Source of the DNA: Verrucomicrobiota bacterium
GTDB lineage: Bacteria; Verrucomicrobiota; Kiritimatiellia; RFP12; UBA1067
Length of the DNA stretch: 64,000 nt
Assembly: GCA_023269675.1 (NCBI GenBank)
Contig: JAHFSX010000010.1
Coordinates: 109,035-173,034, forward strand
Direction: 5' to 3'
The notes beneath the pieces were generated by a model that was not told the origin of the DNA, did no database searches, and saw only the letters and a program-made list of their open reading frames with translations. The position numbers were made by a program, and so were the translations under genes. Positions 17,150 through 25,830 of this stretch are shown here, in pieces (within the stretch, counting starts at the first letter, position 1; each line of letters starts with the position of its first letter).

Positions 17150-17902
17150 ATGTCATTCGCCTCATCCCTCTTCCTTCATCCTTCTTCCGTTTGCCTTCTC
17201 TCCCTCTTCCTCCTGTCGCCCGTGTTCGCGCAGGAAAAACCTGCTGAGAAGGCCGCACCCGCCCGCACCTGGACCTCCGTCAACGGCAACACCATCGAGG
17301 GGTCCTTCGTGAAAGAGGAGGAGGGCAAGATCTACATCCTGCGGCCTGACGGCAAGACCATCGCCACCAGCCGCGAAAAACTCTCGCCCCTCGACCTCGT
17401 CTGGATCGACACCAAGAACGCCCCCACCAACACCGCCAAGACGCTCTCGTTCACGCTGGCCACGCAGCTCGAGAAGAACAAGATGGAACAGCACAAGCTC
17501 GTGCGCCGCATCATCATCAAAACCTACACGCAGCTCACCAACAACGACCGCAGCGACAAGACGCTCGCCTTCCTCGAGCGCGACGCCCAGAAGATGTACG
17601 GATGGAAGTTCATCAGCGACGAGTGCTACCTCACCAAGAGCGGCAAGAAGGGCAAAATCAAGATCATGAACTTTCTCGCCCAGGCGCCGGTCGAACTGCG
17701 CGAGGCGGTGCAGATGGCGCGCGACAAGTTCACCCTTCCCATGACCGACCCCGTTGTGGCAAAAGAGATCTCGGAGGACGGCGAGACCTATTGGGAGCTG
17801 CAGAACCCGCCCGACTACGTCTCCCGCGTCTTGCTGCTCGTCGATCCCGAAACCAAGAACATCAAGCGCTTCGACCTCCACTTCCCCCCGCCGGAGCAGT
17901 GA
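17150..17902 (+). CDS. Exported protein with an SHD1-like domain
   Basis: 250 residues. The ATG at 17150 is preferred over 17087 because AAGGAG lies 7 bp upstream and it begins a signal peptide ending VFAQ. Residues about 39-90 match the SLA1 homology domain 1 pattern common in secreted PVC proteins (RTWTSVNGNTIEGSFV, ILRPDGKTIATSREKLSPLD). The rest is lysine-rich with no family I recognise (MYGWKFISDECYLTKSGKKG, FLAQAPVELREAVQMARDKF). SHD1 in bacteria is thought to mediate protein contacts at or outside the membrane. It is divergent from the HZS-alpha/HEAT gene and has its own promoter. Confidence 0.75.
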   Translation: MSFASSLFLHPSSVCLLSLFLLSPVFAQEKPAEKAAPARTWTSVNGNTIEGSFVKEEEGKIYILRPDGKTIATSREKLSPLDLVWIDTKNAPTNTAKTLSFTLATQLEKNKMEQHKLVRRIIIKTYTQLTNNDRSDKTLAFLERDAQKMYGWKFISDECYLTKSGKKGKIKIMNFLAQAPVELREAVQMARDKFTLPMTDPVVAKEISEDGETYWELQNPPDYVSRVLLLVDPETKNIKRFDLHFPPPEQ

Positions 17903-18044
17903 CCTTCGGACGCATCGCTTCGGTGCCTATGTATGCACGGCGTCGGCTGTCGCCGTGTGCCGGCTTTAACCGGCCCCGGTCATGGGGCGAGCCGCATCAG
18001 CCTTGCTTCTGAAGGCCGCGCGCCTGGACCTCAGAAGCGCGCCC

Positions 18045-18602
18045 CTATCCAGCCCGTGTCCTATTCAATACCGCTTCGACCCGAACCACGTAGGCGAGAA
18101 AGAAGAACAGGAAGCTCTTGGCCAAAAGCACGAGTTGCTGAATGCCGCAAACCTGCTGCTGCTCGACCGTCGCGACCCTGCCGTAGTCCGTGAAATCCGC
18201 CCGGACCAAGTAATAGAGCGCGAAGGCGATCAGCCCCGCTTTGCAGACGTAGTCCAGTACCTTGCCTGCCCGCGCGCCCCCCTCGGCGCGGCGCGGCCCT
18301 TCCACGGCGATGCCCGCCGGCGCCAGCGCGGCGCCCCCCTCTTCGGGTGCGGCGCGCTTGACGACCTTGAAAACCTTGGTGTTCTTGCCCGTCGGCTGCT
18401 TGGCTTGCGTCGGGGCCGGCGCGGGTGCCGGCGCGCCGCCGCTGAGGGCCGAGCTCTCGCCCAGTCGCAACACCTGAGGACGAACGGCTTTAACGTGAAA
18501 CTCCTTGTCACACTCCGGACATGTGATGACAGAGCCCACGCTCTCCGGAGACGCCTTCACTGTTTGAGCGCAATGCGCACAAGTAACCGAAAAACCAGAC
18601 AT
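18045..18602 (-). CDS. Zinc-ribbon protein with C-terminal membrane segments
   Basis: 185 residues from the ATG at 18602, which has AAGGA just upstream; a longer frame to 18728 has no start signal. The N-terminus is a four-cysteine zinc ribbon, CAHC at residues 8-11 and CPEC near 28-31 (VTCAHCAQTVKA, VITCPECDKEFHVKA). A proline/alanine-rich linker follows (GGAPAPAPAPTQAK). Two hydrophobic stretches near the C-terminus (VCKAGLIAFALYYLV and LLAKSFLFFFLAYVV) are probable membrane helices. This layout, a cytosolic MJ0042-type zinc finger with a membrane tail, is common in PVC genomes and has no assigned function. Confidence 0.75.
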   Translation of the reverse strand: MSGFSVTCAHCAQTVKASPESVGSVITCPECDKEFHVKAVRPQVLRLGESSALSGGAPAPAPAPTQAKQPTGKNTKVFKVVKRAAPEEGGAALAPAGIAVEGPRRAEGGARAGKVLDYVCKAGLIAFALYYLVRADFTDYGRVATVEQQQVCGIQQLVLLAKSFLFFFLAYVVRVEAVLNRTRAG

Positions 18603-18638
18603 TCCTTGACTCCCCTTCGGATATCCATAACAGGCGGG

Positions 18639-18668
18639 CGCATACCCTTGCCGCCAGAAGAGCGTCAA
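18639..18668 (-). promoter_or_regulatory. Promoter of the zinc-ribbon gene
   Basis: On the minus strand TTGACG (18668-18663) and TATGCG (18644-18639) are spaced by 18 bp and lie 37 bp upstream of the ATG at 18602. I see nothing else definite in the rest of the 344-bp gap up to 18946. Confidence 0.55.
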
Positions 18669-18946
18669 AAAAAACCGCGCCCTCGGCGCCCCTCGGACAC
18701 CGTGCGCGCGCGCTTCCCCGCCATGCAAGTTCTAGCAAGCCTTATGCCAACCCTAGGAGTGTGCGTCTCCGCCTGCGCCGCCTGTTGATTTTCAGAGACA
18801 AAGGCCGACCGGCGCTGACGGATTCTCAAAAAAGAAAAACCGGTTTGCGGAAATGCAAATCACGGGCACGGAAGACGCCTGACCTTCTGGCCGCCTGCCT
18901 CACGTGCGCCGTCCGGGAAAGTTGCACGGCACTGGCGTCAGTCAGA

Positions 18947-20167
18947 CTACTGACCTGCAGGCATGACGGCCCTCAATCCCACGTAATCGACCCGTGTGTC
19001 CGGGGTGCTGCTGACGCGGCCCGCAGACCGACAGTGGTCAGCGAAGTTGAACCAGCTGCCGCCACGAACGACGCGGCCCGAGCCCGTCGCCGCACCCGCC
19101 GGGTCACTCACCGCATCGGGGTAGCTCCCGTACCAGTCCAAGCACCATTCCCACACGTTGCCGTGCATATCGTAGAGCCCCCACGCATTGGGCAGATACT
19201 GGCCTGCGCTCGCCGTGCCCACGGACGTGTCTCCGTTCTGCGTGTACCCGCTTCCGCCGTTGTACCAGTAACGCCCGAGATCGGCCAGGTGCGCGTCACT
19301 GTTCACGTTGGTAATGTTATAGCCTGAGTTCAGCGCGGTGGACGTGCCCGCCCGGCAGGCGTACTCCCACTGCGACTCCGTCGGCAGGTCGAAGGTTTGG
19401 CCGGTCCGCATCCGCAGCCGCCCCATAAACGAAGCTGCATCCACACCGTTGGAAACAGGCCAGTCCGCACCGGCGCTCGACCCGCGGATGTCGTCGTAGC
19501 TTACCTGCTCGACCGGACGCGCATCACGCCAACTGGCGTTATTGTAGTAACCCGGCCAATCACCCATGACCTGTTCCCACTGTTTCTGTGTCACCTCATA
19601 GACCCCGATGTAGAAGTTCCGCGTCAGGGTGACCTGGTGCTGTGTCTCGTTCGCGTAAACCCCGAGTTCGCCAACGGGCGAGCCCATCGTAAAGACGCCA
19701 TTGGAGATCAGACGCATCAGGAGACTGGTTGTCTTGTAGGCTTCATTGGCCGCACCGCCAGGCACATCGCCAAGCGTGCGGTAATACGCCACCGGATAAC
19801 TCGTGGCATTCGCCCCGCCCGAGAGGTCAACGACAATGTAGTCGCCGGTCGGCGCCGGCGCGTTCGTCACCGAAGCGGCCACCCGATAGAAGCAGACGGC
19901 CTGCGCCACGCCCACGGTTACCACATTCTGCCCCCAGCCGCGTGCCACGATCCCCGTCACGCCGGGCGAACCGGAGTGCCAGCCGCCAGTGGGAGCATTC
20001 GCCCACTGCACCTGATACACGGTGGCCGTCGTGATTTCGTTGAACGTCAGCAGCCCTGTGCTATCGAAGGACTGGATCACCAAATCCTCCGCCTGACTCA
20101 CGCTTGTCAACCCCGCGCAAACCAACGCCATCGTCAGCCGCACGTAACCATTTCGCATCCTATTCAT
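18947..20167 (-). CDS. Exported SUMF1/FGE-sulfatase-domain protein
   Basis: 406 residues. The ATG at 20167 has AAAGGAG upstream and begins a signal peptide (MALVCAGLTSVSQA inside the first 25 residues). Residues about 25-115 form a fibronectin-like domain (VYQVQWANAPTGGW, CFYRVAASV). The rest is the formylglycine-generating-enzyme fold: FTMGSPVGELGVYANE, NFYIGVYEVTQKQWEQVMG, LPTESQWEYACRAGT, GLYDMHGNVWEWCLDWYG and VVRGGSWFNFADHCRSAGR. In true FGEs a Cys pair lies in this last motif. Here only the second Cys (HCRSAGR) is present, so sulfatase activation is doubtful. The protein is more likely a binding or structural member of this large family. No sulfatase gene was seen in the window. Confidence 0.9.
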   Translation of the reverse strand: MNRMRNGYVRLTMALVCAGLTSVSQAEDLVIQSFDSTGLLTFNEITTATVYQVQWANAPTGGWHSGSPGVTGIVARGWGQNVVTVGVAQAVCFYRVAASVTNAPAPTGDYIVVDLSGGANATSYPVAYYRTLGDVPGGAANEAYKTTSLLMRLISNGVFTMGSPVGELGVYANETQHQVTLTRNFYIGVYEVTQKQWEQVMGDWPGYYNNASWRDARPVEQVSYDDIRGSSAGADWPVSNGVDAASFMGRLRMRTGQTFDLPTESQWEYACRAGTSTALNSGYNITNVNSDAHLADLGRYWYNGGSGYTQNGDTSVGTASAGQYLPNAWGLYDMHGNVWEWCLDWYGSYPDAVSDPAGAATGSGRVVRGGSWFNFADHCRSAGRVSSTPDTRVDYVGLRAVMPAGQ

Positions 20168-20975
20168 GGCCTTTTCTCCTTTGCACAACCCTCGTACAAT
20201 TGCCCGCAATTTTTTTGGCTGACCGCCGAGAGGGGAGGCCTTGCCGTGATGACAAGGGCACGCATCAAGGTCCAATGTCATCCATGACAGCACCTACAAG
20301 GCTGCATGGCCTTTCGCCCCGCCCAGACACTCTCGGACCGAACGGCCGCGCCCTTCCGCATCTCAGCTGCGCTCGAATCCGCCACCCGCGTCATTGCGTC
20401 ACTTGACCTCGGTTTTCCATCCGAAATTATGTTACCCGAGGGGATGAGTCCTAGCCATAGGGTGTTACCCTACTGAGACGCCCGACAGCCAGGAACGAGG
20501 CGCACGCCCAGAGCAAGTGCCTCAAAGAACGCTTTTGACTGCCGCAATGGCAGGCGCCGTGCTGGCCCTGCCAAAAAGGGGAGGCAGGGGGAAGAGGGAT
20601 CAAACCAAAACCTTCAAACGGCCGGGAGGAAGCGCAATCTTTCGGCGCAAAAGATTTACGGCCCGGGCGGGGAAGATACCCGGGGCCCGTTCATGGATGG
20701 CGGGTTCCTCCATCTTGCCGTTCTTCCGCTCGGGCCGGCCGCAGCGGAGGTGCGTGCCAGCCATGCGCGCGAACGCATCCTGCGGCTCAGCCGCGGGCCG
20801 GTCAGGCGCCTAGGGTGAGAGACGTCTGAAAACCCGCGCCGGGCGAACGTGCGGGAAAAATTGCGAAGCAAGGACGCCGCTTGGCACGCCGCCATTCCAC
20901 AAGGCAAAGCGCCGCCGCAGGATTGTCACCTAAGATTGCGAGTGCCGGGCCGGCCTCTCAGTTACCGGCGCGCTC
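20168..20975. other. 808-bp gap without a convincing gene
   Basis: It holds the upstream region of the SUMF1 gene and the downstream side of the GH42-like gene. The palindrome TAGGGTGTTACCCTA is at 20458-20472. Short frames such as 20517-20813 begin like a signal peptide but turn into arginine-rich low-quality protein. I see no clear promoter, tRNA or repeat beyond this. It may be a decayed gene. Confidence 0.4.
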
Positions 20976-23900
20976 CTATTCCATGACAAACACCCGCGTC
21001 GCCCGGTCCGCGAAGTCGGCCTCGAAAGAATCCACACCCTGCCCCACGACCTCGCCCGAATACAGGTCACGCACGTTCGCCTTCCGCGGCAAACGTACCA
21101 CCCTCTTTCCGGCCTCCTTCACGCAGACCGCCACCAGACTCTTCGAGGCCCACACCACGTCCTCCGTATCAATGTAGGTGTGCGCGCCCGCGAACCGAGT
21201 GATGTTGCGCATCAGCCCCGCCGGCAGCATCGGGACCGAGGAGAACACCGCGGTCCACCCCTTCCCGGCCTTGACGACCAACCCGGGCTTGCCGTCGGCG
21301 AGCGTCCCCAGAACGGTCGCCGCCGCGTCATCGGCGTAACACACGGGAAAACCGCGCTGCTGATCGCCATAGGATTGGCCGGCGAGTCCGGCCGTGAGCG
21401 GTTGCCCCTCCGCCAGCTTCACGCTGAACGCGCCCGGCTCGCGGCTCAGCCGCAACCGGACGCCGGTGAGGTCCGCCATGCCCGCCTCGTCCAGCTGCCC
21501 CTCGCGGTACACGCCGGGCGCGTACAGGAAGACGAGCACGTGCCCGTCGCGCTTGAGCGCCTCGATGGCCGCGCGGTCCTGCGCGGTCGGCGCGAAACTG
21601 GTCATGATGAAAAAGACTTTGCGGTCCTTCAGGCGCGGCAGGTCGGTGACCAGGTAGTGTCCGACCGGCGCCCCGATGCGCGACAGCGCCGGGAGCTGCG
21701 ACACCAGCAGCCGCGCCCCCAGCGGATCGGCCACGCGCAGGTAACACAGGCTCTTCTCGTCCACGACCATCGCCACCTCATCCACGGAACGGCGGTCGAG
21801 CTTCTGCGCCTCGGCCGCGCTCCGGGCCAGCTTGCCGATGCGCCCCATCAGCGCCGGATCGCTGTACACGTTGCCGCCGACATCGAACCACCACTGCGCC
21901 GAGCCGTTGACGATGACGTTCGCCAGCTCCTTCTCCTGCTGGATGATGTCGCCGGCGAGATCCGCGGGCCGCCCCCACTCCCCCAGCTTGCCGCGGGCCA
22001 GCGAGGTGCGGATGTCGTTCTCGTCGAACCACAGCTTTCCGTGCAGCTTCGCGCTGCCGAACAGCGACATGAAGTGGCTGGTGCCCTCGCCGCCGAGCTG
22101 GCGGAACGCGTAGCTGGTCGGGCTCGTGAGGAAGTCCACATCCGGCGAGGCGAGGACCCTCTCCAGCGCCAGGTGCCCGGCATTCTGCTGGCGCTGCTCG
22201 CCGCACAGCTGCAGCAGGTAGCCGTAGAAGGCGCCCACCACCTTCTTGCGCCTGGTGATCTCCTTGACGGCCTTCGCGAACGTGCAGATCGTATCGGCCA
22301 CCAGATCCGAGTTATACAGGTAATAGTCGATGACGGCCTGCTCCTTGGCCGGATCGCGCAGGGAGCCGAGCTCCGTATGCTGGCGCTGGGCCTTCGAGGG
22401 AATCGCGGCGCCGGCGAGGCTCGCGGCCTCGTCGTGCCACGCCGTCCGGAGTCCCTTGTCCGTGCCATACTTGTCAGCCAGCCACGCGCGGAAGCGCGCG
22501 GTGTTGACGGGCGAGAAGTCCACCCACTGCTGCTCGTTGCCGCCCCACATCATCCACTCCTCCGTCGTGCCGGAGGCGATGTGGTACCCGATCACGCGGT
22601 CGGCGTAGGGCGACGCTTCGACGTGCGCGATGAGCCGGCGCAGCCCCTCGATCGTGTCGCGCCGCCAGGCCTCGGAGGCCCAGCTCGGCGCGGGCTTGTT
22701 CCCCGAGTGGAGGAACGGCACGTACTTGCCGTCACCCGGATCCGTCAGCACGATGTCATCCGGATGTTGCGCGCTCCACCACTTGGGTGCGTGGAGGTAC
22801 AGGCGCGGGAAGAAGTATGCGTCCGGATTTTCCTTCAGCAGCATCAGCGCCCGTTCGTCGAGTTGCGAATAGTCGTATTCTCCGGGCGCTGTCCACGTGG
22901 TGCGGGCAAGCCCGTAGCCCGACTCGGTCGGCGTCGCGGCGAACGTGTACAGCGTGATGCCCGCTGCCGTGAAATCGCGAAAGACCTCCGACGTGGGGCG
23001 GTAGGTGGCCCAGGTCATGCCGCTGTGCGGCTCGCCGTTGATGAACAGCGTCGGCGTCCCGTTGTGCACTTTCACGGCGGCGACGCTCTTCTTGGCGCGT
23101 CTCTGCGCGACGGTCACCGCCGCCAACTCCTGATCGGCCAGGCTCCCTTTCAGCAGGATATGCGCGTCGCCCAGGCGCAACACGACGGATTGCCGCCCCC
23201 CGAACGCGAACTGCGGCACGCGCAGCACCGTCTGAACGCGCACCTCCTGCCCCGGCGCGACCTGCGAAAGTTTAGTCGGCAGGTCGAGCGGCACGCTGAA
23301 CAGCTCCTCTTTCCCGCGACGGAACGCCAGGCAGGCCTCGTCCTCCCGAACCGGCCTGTCGACGCTGAAGCTCAGGCTGACCGGGTAGCTTCGCCCGGCC
23401 TGCAGCTCCGCCGGAATCAGAACGTCGCGCACCGTCGCCACCGGCGGATCGGGCCGCACGATCTCGATGCCCGCGACCCGCAGCTTGTACTCCCGCCCCG
23501 CCTGGATGTTGAAGGCGATCAAAGCGAAGGAGGAGAGCGGGAAATCCAGCTTGCCGTCACCATCGCGCGACCATGAAGCGACGGACCAGCCGGCGGCCGG
23601 AAACTCCACCCACCGCCACTCCTCCCCGGCCTTCAGAGGGACGCGGTTCGCGGTCCACTCCGCGCCGTGGGCATCGCGCGCTTTGCAGGCCAGTTCGAAG
23701 CCCTCGCCCTCGTTCTTCACGCGGAGGCGGATCGTGTCGAACCGCCGCGCGATCGGCCGCGTGAGGAAGATGTCGTTGAACCCGATGCCCTTCGGGATGA
23801 AACGCCACTGCAGCGCCGCCGGGTCGGCAACGCCCGTGAGTTCGCTCAGGGCCAGTTCCTTGGCAATGCGCTGCTCATCGCGCGAAGTTGTCCAGTCGCC

Positions 23901-23999
23901 GACGCCGGCGCCGTCATACAGCACCTCGGTTTCGGCCGCGTGGGCCAAGGTGGCGGCGAAAAGGGTCAGAGCAAGCGTCCGTGCGGCAATGGATCTCAT
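20976..23999 (-). CDS. Exported GH42-like (clan GH-A) multidomain glycoside hydrolase
   Basis: 1007 residues with signal peptide (MRSIAARTLALTLFAATLAHA). Residues about 25-190 are a beta-sandwich (RFDTIRLRVKNEGEGFEL), followed by a second beta domain. From about 310 there is a TIM barrel typical of beta-galactosidase GH42 proteins: GEPHSGMTWATYRPT, FFPRLYLHAPKWW, the probable acid/base E480 or E481 in SGTTEEWMMWGG, and the probable nucleophile E660 in KLWFDENDI. A glutamine-amidotransferase-like trimerisation domain follows (VFFIMTSFAPTAQDRAAIEALKRDGHVLVF). It is predicted to release beta-linked galactose or a related sugar outside the cell. The metallo-beta-lactamase-fold gene is 74 bp upstream on the same strand and is probably in the same operon. 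The exact GH family needs a profile search. Confidence 0.82.
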   Translation of the reverse strand: MRSIAARTLALTLFAATLAHAAETEVLYDGAGVGDWTTSRDEQRIAKELALSELTGVADPAALQWRFIPKGIGFNDIFLTRPIARRFDTIRLRVKNEGEGFELACKARDAHGAEWTANRVPLKAGEEWRWVEFPAAGWSVASWSRDGDGKLDFPLSSFALIAFNIQAGREYKLRVAGIEIVRPDPPVATVRDVLIPAELQAGRSYPVSLSFSVDRPVREDEACLAFRRGKEELFSVPLDLPTKLSQVAPGQEVRVQTVLRVPQFAFGGRQSVVLRLGDAHILLKGSLADQELAAVTVAQRRAKKSVAAVKVHNGTPTLFINGEPHSGMTWATYRPTSEVFRDFTAAGITLYTFAATPTESGYGLARTTWTAPGEYDYSQLDERALMLLKENPDAYFFPRLYLHAPKWWSAQHPDDIVLTDPGDGKYVPFLHSGNKPAPSWASEAWRRDTIEGLRRLIAHVEASPYADRVIGYHIASGTTEEWMMWGGNEQQWVDFSPVNTARFRAWLADKYGTDKGLRTAWHDEAASLAGAAIPSKAQRQHTELGSLRDPAKEQAVIDYYLYNSDLVADTICTFAKAVKEITRRKKVVGAFYGYLLQLCGEQRQQNAGHLALERVLASPDVDFLTSPTSYAFRQLGGEGTSHFMSLFGSAKLHGKLWFDENDIRTSLARGKLGEWGRPADLAGDIIQQEKELANVIVNGSAQWWFDVGGNVYSDPALMGRIGKLARSAAEAQKLDRRSVDEVAMVVDEKSLCYLRVADPLGARLLVSQLPALSRIGAPVGHYLVTDLPRLKDRKVFFIMTSFAPTAQDRAAIEALKRDGHVLVFLYAPGVYREGQLDEAGMADLTGVRLRLSREPGAFSVKLAEGQPLTAGLAGQSYGDQQRGFPVCYADDAAATVLGTLADGKPGLVVKAGKGWTAVFSSVPMLPAGLMRNITRFAGAHTYIDTEDVVWASKSLVAVCVKEAGKRVVRLPRKANVRDLYSGEVVGQGVDSFEADFADRATRVFVME

Positions 24000-24073
24000 G
24001 TGGGTGTTCTCTCAGGGGTGGCGTTACGTGCGGCGCAGACTCGCGTGGCCGAGCCCTCTGCGTCTCACTCGTT

Positions 24074-25312
24074 TCATTTCGACGGGTATGGGCCGCAGAT
24101 CTTGGTGATGTGATGGCTCTCGTTCGAGTCGTCAACAATCAGCACGCGGTATTCGCCGCCGCCCGCCGCGACCCGGATCACGATATGCCCGTGCCTGCTG
24201 GCAAGTTTGTTCAGTCCTCCAGTCACGATGAGCGCGGCCTCGTGCGCATCCGTGGCGAAGACGTCGCGCGGACCCGGATAGACCCTTTGCGACTGGAGCC
24301 GGTTCCATACCCTTGCGGTCGGATGCGCGGCGTCCCAGACCGAGAGCACCCAGACGCGCGGCCGCAAGGTCGCGACAAAGAACTCGTTCTGTGTATCCAC
24401 GTACCCGTGGTGATTCAGAATGGCGGCATCCACCGGGCCCACGGCTTTCGCGACCGGCGTTTCCACATCGTGCCACTGGGGAAAGCCCTCATACGGGATG
24501 CCTCTGAGATCGCCCCCGTTGAAGTAGTCGAACTTCCCGTAGCGGATGCGGAAGGAGATGCTGCACATGTTCTCGTCAGGCCAATCCGCCCGAGGCACCT
24601 GATCAAGCGACGGGAAGCACGGCTGCGTGGCCGTTCCGGCGCCCGTCCAGATCTCCCCGTTGGCGCCGACATTGCGGAATTCAAACTCCGGATATTTCTG
24701 CGCGTCGTGACGCAGCACGACCTGATCATTCCGCCCGGGCTTGAAAGCTTCGGCCGCCATCGCATGATTTGCAACCTGCCACTTCACAAAGGCCTGGTAA
24801 TTCGTTACAAATGCGCCTTTCTGAGGCGCGGGATAACGGTAGTCCGGCCATCCGCGGTCCATTATCTTGCCGATGCGGAGCTTGTCGCCGACCTCGGTGA
24901 TCCCGGAAAGACGATACGCCCCCGTACCGGAAACCGGGGTGTCAGCCACGACCTCGCCCATATGGTCTTCGTGGAGGTGCGTCAGCAACGCGTAGTCGAG
25001 CGCGGGGTCGGGTTCATGCCGCAGCGCGTGGCGGATATACCGCGTGATCCATTCGCCGGCCGGCCGCGTCCCGTCCGGCCGGTCCGGAGTATGCCGTGCG
25101 GTCTTTTTGGCGATCTCACCCGCATCCACCAGCAGCGTGGTCCCGTCCGGAAAAATATACAGCCCCGCGTTGCCCCGGCCGGTGCTGATTTGATGAATTT
25201 CCATCGTCCCCGGCACCCACGGTGCGATCTCCTGGCCAACCTCGTCGGCGAATCCGGAAGACACGCCCGCGGCCACAGCCACGGCGATCCCCAGTAAAAA
25301 AAAGCGGTTCAT
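24074..25312 (-). CDS. Exported metallo-beta-lactamase-fold hydrolase
   Basis: 412 residues from the ATG at 25312, chosen for its signal peptide (MNRFFLLGIAVAVAAGVSSGFA) and a G-rich ribosome site; the frame extends nine residues further upstream. The MBL core shows the metal-binding motif THLHEDHMG, an upstream strand TTLLVDAGE, the later DYFNGGDLRG segment with a metal-type Asp, and NHHGY, which fits the ComEC/Rec2-like branch. The insert between these is long and has no known match. Substrate unknown. It is the first gene of a two-gene unit with the GH42-like enzyme and is driven by a strong promoter flanked by an inverted repeat. Confidence 0.83.
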   Translation of the reverse strand: MNRFFLLGIAVAVAAGVSSGFADEVGQEIAPWVPGTMEIHQISTGRGNAGLYIFPDGTTLLVDAGEIAKKTARHTPDRPDGTRPAGEWITRYIRHALRHEPDPALDYALLTHLHEDHMGEVVADTPVSGTGAYRLSGITEVGDKLRIGKIMDRGWPDYRYPAPQKGAFVTNYQAFVKWQVANHAMAAEAFKPGRNDQVVLRHDAQKYPEFEFRNVGANGEIWTGAGTATQPCFPSLDQVPRADWPDENMCSISFRIRYGKFDYFNGGDLRGIPYEGFPQWHDVETPVAKAVGPVDAAILNHHGYVDTQNEFFVATLRPRVWVLSVWDAAHPTARVWNRLQSQRVYPGPRDVFATDAHEAALIVTGGLNKLASRHGHIVIRVAAGGGEYRVLIVDDSNESHHITKICGPYPSK

Positions 25313-25382
25313 TGTTGCCCCCCCTACCCTGCGGCACATTCCCCTGAGCCGCGCACTTGCAAAAATCCGCAGCGTACTTACT

Positions 25383-25428
25383 ATTGGGCTTACGATACCC
25401 AGCGCGCGTCCACCCCGTCAAGCCCAAT
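25383..25428 (-). promoter_or_regulatory. Promoter flanked by a 9-bp inverted repeat
   Basis: On the minus strand TTGACG (25421-25416) and TATCGT (25397-25392) are spaced by 18 bp. ATTGGGCTT (25383-25391) and AAGCCCAAT (25420-25428) are perfect inverted copies, one just beyond the -10 and one overlapping the edge of the -35. This would suit a repressor that bridges the promoter of the MBL-fold/GH42-like unit. Confidence 0.6.
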
Positions 25429-25450
25429 GTCGACGGCCGACCTTGGCCGG

Positions 25451-25525
25451 GTGCGATTAAACTTTGTTGAATACACACCCGAAGGAGAAGTTAGAGTTTA
25501 GGAGTTAGGGGTTGCAATGCCATGA
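25451..25525 (-). repeat. Composite heptamer-hairpin element, copy 1
   Basis: Read on the minus strand: the 15-mer TCATGGCATTGCAAC, three 7-bp units (CCCTAAC, TCCTAAA, CTCTAAC), TTCTCCTTCGGGTGTG, then a hairpin with ATTCAAC-AAA-GTTTAAT. The full copy at 54339-54408 has the same order and the identical 15-mer. Confidence 0.75.
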
Positions 25526-25670
25526 AAATGAACGTGTTATCGTGATGCGCGAGAGGCCGCGTTTGTGTCCTCAAACTGAAGGCACACGTAGGACTCCAGA
25601 AAACGGTTCTTCGCGGAAGGCTTCCTGCTTGTCAAACGCCTCTTTTTAACGGCCTTTTTGCGCTGACAAC

Positions 25671-25733
25671 TTCTAACTCCTAACTCCTAAATTCTCCTTG
25701 GTGCGACTCAGTTTCAACGAAACTGAATCGCAC
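25671..25733 (+). repeat. Composite heptamer-hairpin element, copy 2
   Basis: Heptamers TTCTAAC, TCCTAAC, TCCTAAA (25671-25691), TTCTCCTTG, then a hairpin GTGCGACTCAGTTTC / GAAACTGAATCGCAC with an AAC loop (25701-25733). The 15-mer of the other copies is not complete here. It is in opposite orientation to copy 1; the two bracket about 145 bp. Confidence 0.7.
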
Positions 25734-25748
25734 GCGGCGGCAGCCAAC

Positions 25749-25777
25749 TTGTCGAACATATCTCTTTTTGGTATTCT
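25749..25777 (+). promoter_or_regulatory. Promoter of the GH3 gene
   Basis: TTGTCG (25749-25754) and TATTCT (25772-25777) are spaced by 17 bp and end 53 bp before the ATG at 25831. The composite repeat's hairpin ends 15 bp upstream of the -35. Confidence 0.6.
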
Positions 25778-25830
25778 GCCCCGTCAAGCAAATGAGAGTT
25801 GGACACACCACCCGCAAAAAGAAAACGATT

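Noticed and set aside
20517..20813. 98-codon plus-strand frame starting like a signal peptide
   Set aside because: After about 20 residues it becomes arginine-rich and lacks a ribosome site; at best a relic.
21180..23576. 798-codon plus-strand frame opposite the GH42-like gene
   Set aside because: Composition of a shadow frame, no recognisable motif.
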